Below are positions 61,396 through 64,000 of a stretch of 64,000 nucleotides of DNA, in pieces. Every line of letters begins with the position of its first letter. Position 1 is the first letter of the stretch. Source of the DNA: Apodemus sylvaticus (Eukaryota; Chordata; Mammalia; Rodentia; Muridae); the NCBI RefSeq assembly GCF_947179515.1, contig NC_067481.1:25681947-25745946 (forward strand), read 5' to 3'. The notes under the pieces were generated by a model that was not told the DNA's origin, searched no databases, and was given only the letters and a program-made list of their open reading frames with translations. The position numbers were made by a program, and so were the translations under genes.

Positions 61396-61694
61396 TTGGA
61401 CCCTTCCTCAGCCCAGGAGGCCAGATGGGAGCCATCTAGAAGGAACTGCAGAAGGGATGGACCCCGGGGTGTATTCCATCCTCCCTGCTTTTTTCTCTGC
61501 TTCAGGAAACAGAAACTAGACCTTCATCTTCTAAAGAATTCTGCCACCCATCCAGAGTACCCCACACAGCTGTTCAAATGGAATTCTCACAACAAAGTCT
61601 ACCCAAGGTAGTAAAAAAACTAAACCATTTAAGGGAGTAGCAATTGGGGACTGTGGGCAAGAGAAGATGTTAAGGCCGTGCAGTTGAGGATGAC

Positions 61695-61945
61695 AGAAGG
61701 GGCTAGAGAGATGGCTTGGCGCTCCAGAGCACACACTGCTCTTGCACAGGACCCAGGTTTGGATCTCAACAACCAAGATAATCAGCTTATAACCACTGAC
61801 AACTCCAGGTTCAGGGGATCCTCCAGTTTCTTCTTCAGGTCTCTAAGGACACCTACATTCATGTGCACACATCCCTACAGAGACAGACAGACACACACAC
61901 ACAGAGAGAGAGAGAGAGAAAATGAAAATAAATATTTAAAAGATG
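61695..61945 (+). mobile_element. B3-type SINE with CA/GA tail
   Basis: aggggctagagagatggctt through aggacacctacattcatgtg and an acac/gaga tail. Confidence 0.75.
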
Positions 61946-62024
61946 AAAGCTAAATCAGAGGAAAACAAAGGCTAAATATGTGTCTGGAAAAAGGCTCACA
62001 GGCCTAGACCTTGCCCCTTTCCCC

Positions 62025-62230
62025 ACCCCTTTCCCTGAAACATGATCCCATGGAGCCCAGGCTGGTTTAAAACAGTGTGTAGCTAAGGCTAACCTTAAAC
62101 TTGTGGTCCTCCTGCCTCCACTCCTGGGGATGACAGCTGTGCATCACTATGGCCAGTTTACTCAGTGGTCACAGAGCTTCCTGTATGCTGGGCAAGCACA
62201 CTGTCACCTGAACTCTAGCCCCAGCCCAGC
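62025..62230 (-). mobile_element. Old B1-type remnant
   Basis: ctgaaacatgatcccatgga through cctgcctccactcctgggga. Confidence 0.4.
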
Positions 62231-62765
62231 CTTTGTCTTTCTGTGTTCTTCCTTCCCAATGTCCCCAGAAAGCCTCATCCCATCTTCCTGCCCCAGCTCT
62301 TACCATGTCCAGGGCCCACCTCACTGCCTCCTCCTCGCCTTTCCATAGTCAGCAAGGGGACCCCCTTTTCAGTAAATGTAACTGGCGCCAAGGGGAAATC
62401 TCTGGTTCTCAAGCAAGAATCACTCTAACTCACTCATATCCCTTCCCAGAGGGGCCTGAGAAAGAAAAGAGGTCCTGTTCAGTCAGAATCCCAACCACTA
62501 TCAGAGAGAGCAGCACTTCCCCGGTCTGGGAAAGGCACCTTGTGAATACAAAGCCTCTTTCTTAGCTGTCCACTCTCAGCGTGGCTCTCCTCTCCGCAAT
62601 CCGTTCAGGCCACCTTGCTTAAGCAGTGTGAGCTAACAGGGTTGGTGTCAGATGATATTACCAAATGGAAACTGGGAAAGAGAAAACCCTTATACAGAGG
62701 TTCCGACTTGAGAGAGGGAGATGGGGTGAAGACAGGCAAGCTAATGTGGCAGAGTTGTCAGGGGC

Positions 62766-62771
62766 AATAAA
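62766..62771 (+). promoter_or_regulatory. Candidate poly(A) signal of Gpr179
   Basis: AATAAA lies in non-repeat DNA about 1.6 kb after the stop codon (ggggcaataaagacagc). Others follow at 62910 and 63203. The true end is not determined. Confidence 0.3.
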
Positions 62772-63202
62772 GACAGCAGTAAGTCCCACCCTCTAGCTGC
62801 AGTGATATAGGTGTTGTTCAAGAGGTGGAAAACCTCAAGTGAGACCAAATGCCAGGGGAGAAAATCAGGAGTCTATATCCAAGCGCCGAACAGATACAGA
62901 ACCCACAGAAATAAAGCAACTGAATGTGCCATTTCCAAAAGGGACTGGAAGAGAGTCCCCTGGTCTCCTTTGGGGGCCAGTTTCCCTCATTCCCACACTA
63001 AGCCCTCCTACCAACCCAGATCTCCTGCACCAGGTTTCTAGAGCTGTATTGTTCTGGGCTGTGGCTACTTAACCCCACAGCATCCAAGCTAAGGTAAACT
63101 TCACTAGCTGCACACCCTAGTGCAACCCCACTGCGTCTGTTCTAGCTGGGAAGAGCAAAGTTATCCCCATAATTACTGTTACAAATAGCCACCCAGAAAA
63201 CT

Positions 63203-63208
63203 AATAAA
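63203..63208 (+). promoter_or_regulatory. Candidate distal poly(A) signal of Gpr179
   Basis: AATAAA is followed within 15-30 bp by T/G-rich sequence (cttgttctcagttcctgtag), a better poly(A)-site context than the upstream candidates. Confidence 0.35.
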
Positions 63209-63892
63209 GAACGCTTGTTCTCAGTTCCTGTAGTCGGTTCCTGCTTACTTATACTGGTGGTTTTGTCAACAGAGGGACAGCAGACAGAGCAGTGTCTGCT
63301 CCAAGGCCACCCTATGCCTGATGGGACTTGGGGAAGGGTGGTCTGGCTTCGTCTCTGCCAGTGCTAACAGATGCTCTGCCTTGCTCTCAAGCCAACCCTT
63401 CACATCTGGACCCATTTGCTCAGCTGGATTTGGTCCCAGAGGAAATGGAATTGCACTTATCCTCTGGTTTCCTGGTGGCGGAATAGCTAAGCTGAGATTT
63501 CGGATTATCTAGAGACCCCGAGCGAGATCCGAGGCAACGGGATAAAGTAGCTTGTCTGAGTCACTGTTTTTCATAAATTCAAGAGAAATCAATGTTAACA
63601 TTTGCCTAAGTGAGTTCTTTTGTTTCTCTGCTTCTCTTCCTGGTGGGATTATCTCCCTTCCCTCTTACTCCAGCTCAAAGCGCTTCCTATTTTGCCTTAA
63701 TCCACGGCTCAGGCAAATAGGATGTGGCCAAGCCCTGCTTGGACAGTAATGCTGCAAAATGATGCACATTTTAAGCCTGGAGGGCTGAGACTAAACAGCA
63801 TGACATTGGCTGCCTCAGAATAGCCCATCAGGTCTCATCCCTAAGCATCCCTGTTTCCCCAGTCTACACACAAGCTGTTATAAAAACACCAG

Positions 63893-64000
63893 GCTTGGGC
63901 CAAGGAGGTGGCTCAATGGGTAAAACTATTTGACGTGCAAACTTGACAAAAATTCAATTCCTAGAATCCACACTGGAAGGCAGAATCTGTCCTCTGACCT
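63893..64000 (+). mobile_element. B2/B3-type SINE running off the window
   Basis: cttgggccaaggaggtggct through cagaatctgtcctctgacct. Confidence 0.6.

Larger units (their letters stand above)
61129..64000 (+). other. Gpr179 3' UTR and downstream flank
   Basis: There is no coding exon on either strand that I can recognise. The stretch holds a B1, a B3-type SINE, an old B1 and three AATAAA candidates. The next gene expected from human synteny (Mrpl45, tail to tail) is not visible within the window. Confidence 0.5.

Noticed and set aside
61129..64000. Expected neighbour Mrpl45 at the right end
   Set aside because: No minus-strand exon or terminal poly(A) signal for it could be recognised. It probably starts beyond the window.

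Overview
This window is mammalian genomic DNA from a murine rodent, most likely Mus. Murine SINEs (B1, B2, B3/B4) of all ages occur in both orientations, there are many microsatellites, genes are split by GT-AG introns, and one CpG island marks a promoter. Two protein-coding genes are recognised, head to head: Socs7 on the minus strand and Gpr179 on the plus strand. From general knowledge these are neighbours on mouse chromosome 11 and human 17q12; no search was run here.

Layout. Positions 1-7909 are downstream of the Socs7 stop codon and probably largely 3' UTR; 1-4000 is strikingly poor in repeats, while 4030-7800 is SINE-rich. Socs7 coding exons lie at 7910-35903, read right to left. Nine exons join in frame to 580 codons: a low-complexity N-terminus (Pro, Gly, Gln), proline-rich linkers, an SH2 domain and a SOCS box. 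Its introns hold most of the SINEs, a 22-copy minisatellite at 26157-27543, a perfect 90-bp tandem duplication at 22841-23020 and several inverted B1 pairs. The Socs7 CpG island and promoter cover about 35200-36430. The 8-kb spacer to Gpr179 (36430-44499) holds SINEs, MIR remnants and simple repeats, with no gene seen.

Gpr179 occupies 44500-61128 in eleven coding exons that join in frame to 2,314 codons. They encode a signal peptide, a large ectodomain ending in an EGF-like/Cys-rich segment, a class C seven-helix domain, and a very long cytoplasmic tail from one 4.9-kb exon carrying about 20 CPW(E/D/G/K) motifs. Two of its introns (2 and 4) start with GC instead of GT. From 61129 to the end there are candidate poly(A) signals, a few SINEs and no recognised coding exon.

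The two genes are not known to share a pathway. SOCS7 is a Cullin-5/Elongin-BC substrate adaptor acting on phosphotyrosine signalling proteins. GPR179 organises the mGluR6-RGS-TRPM1 cascade at the dendritic tips of retinal ON-bipolar cells. The most notable observations are the paired GC-AG introns of Gpr179, the three-motif higher-order organisation of its CPW tail, and the higher-order minisatellite that grew inside a SINE-like sequence in Socs7 intron 1.
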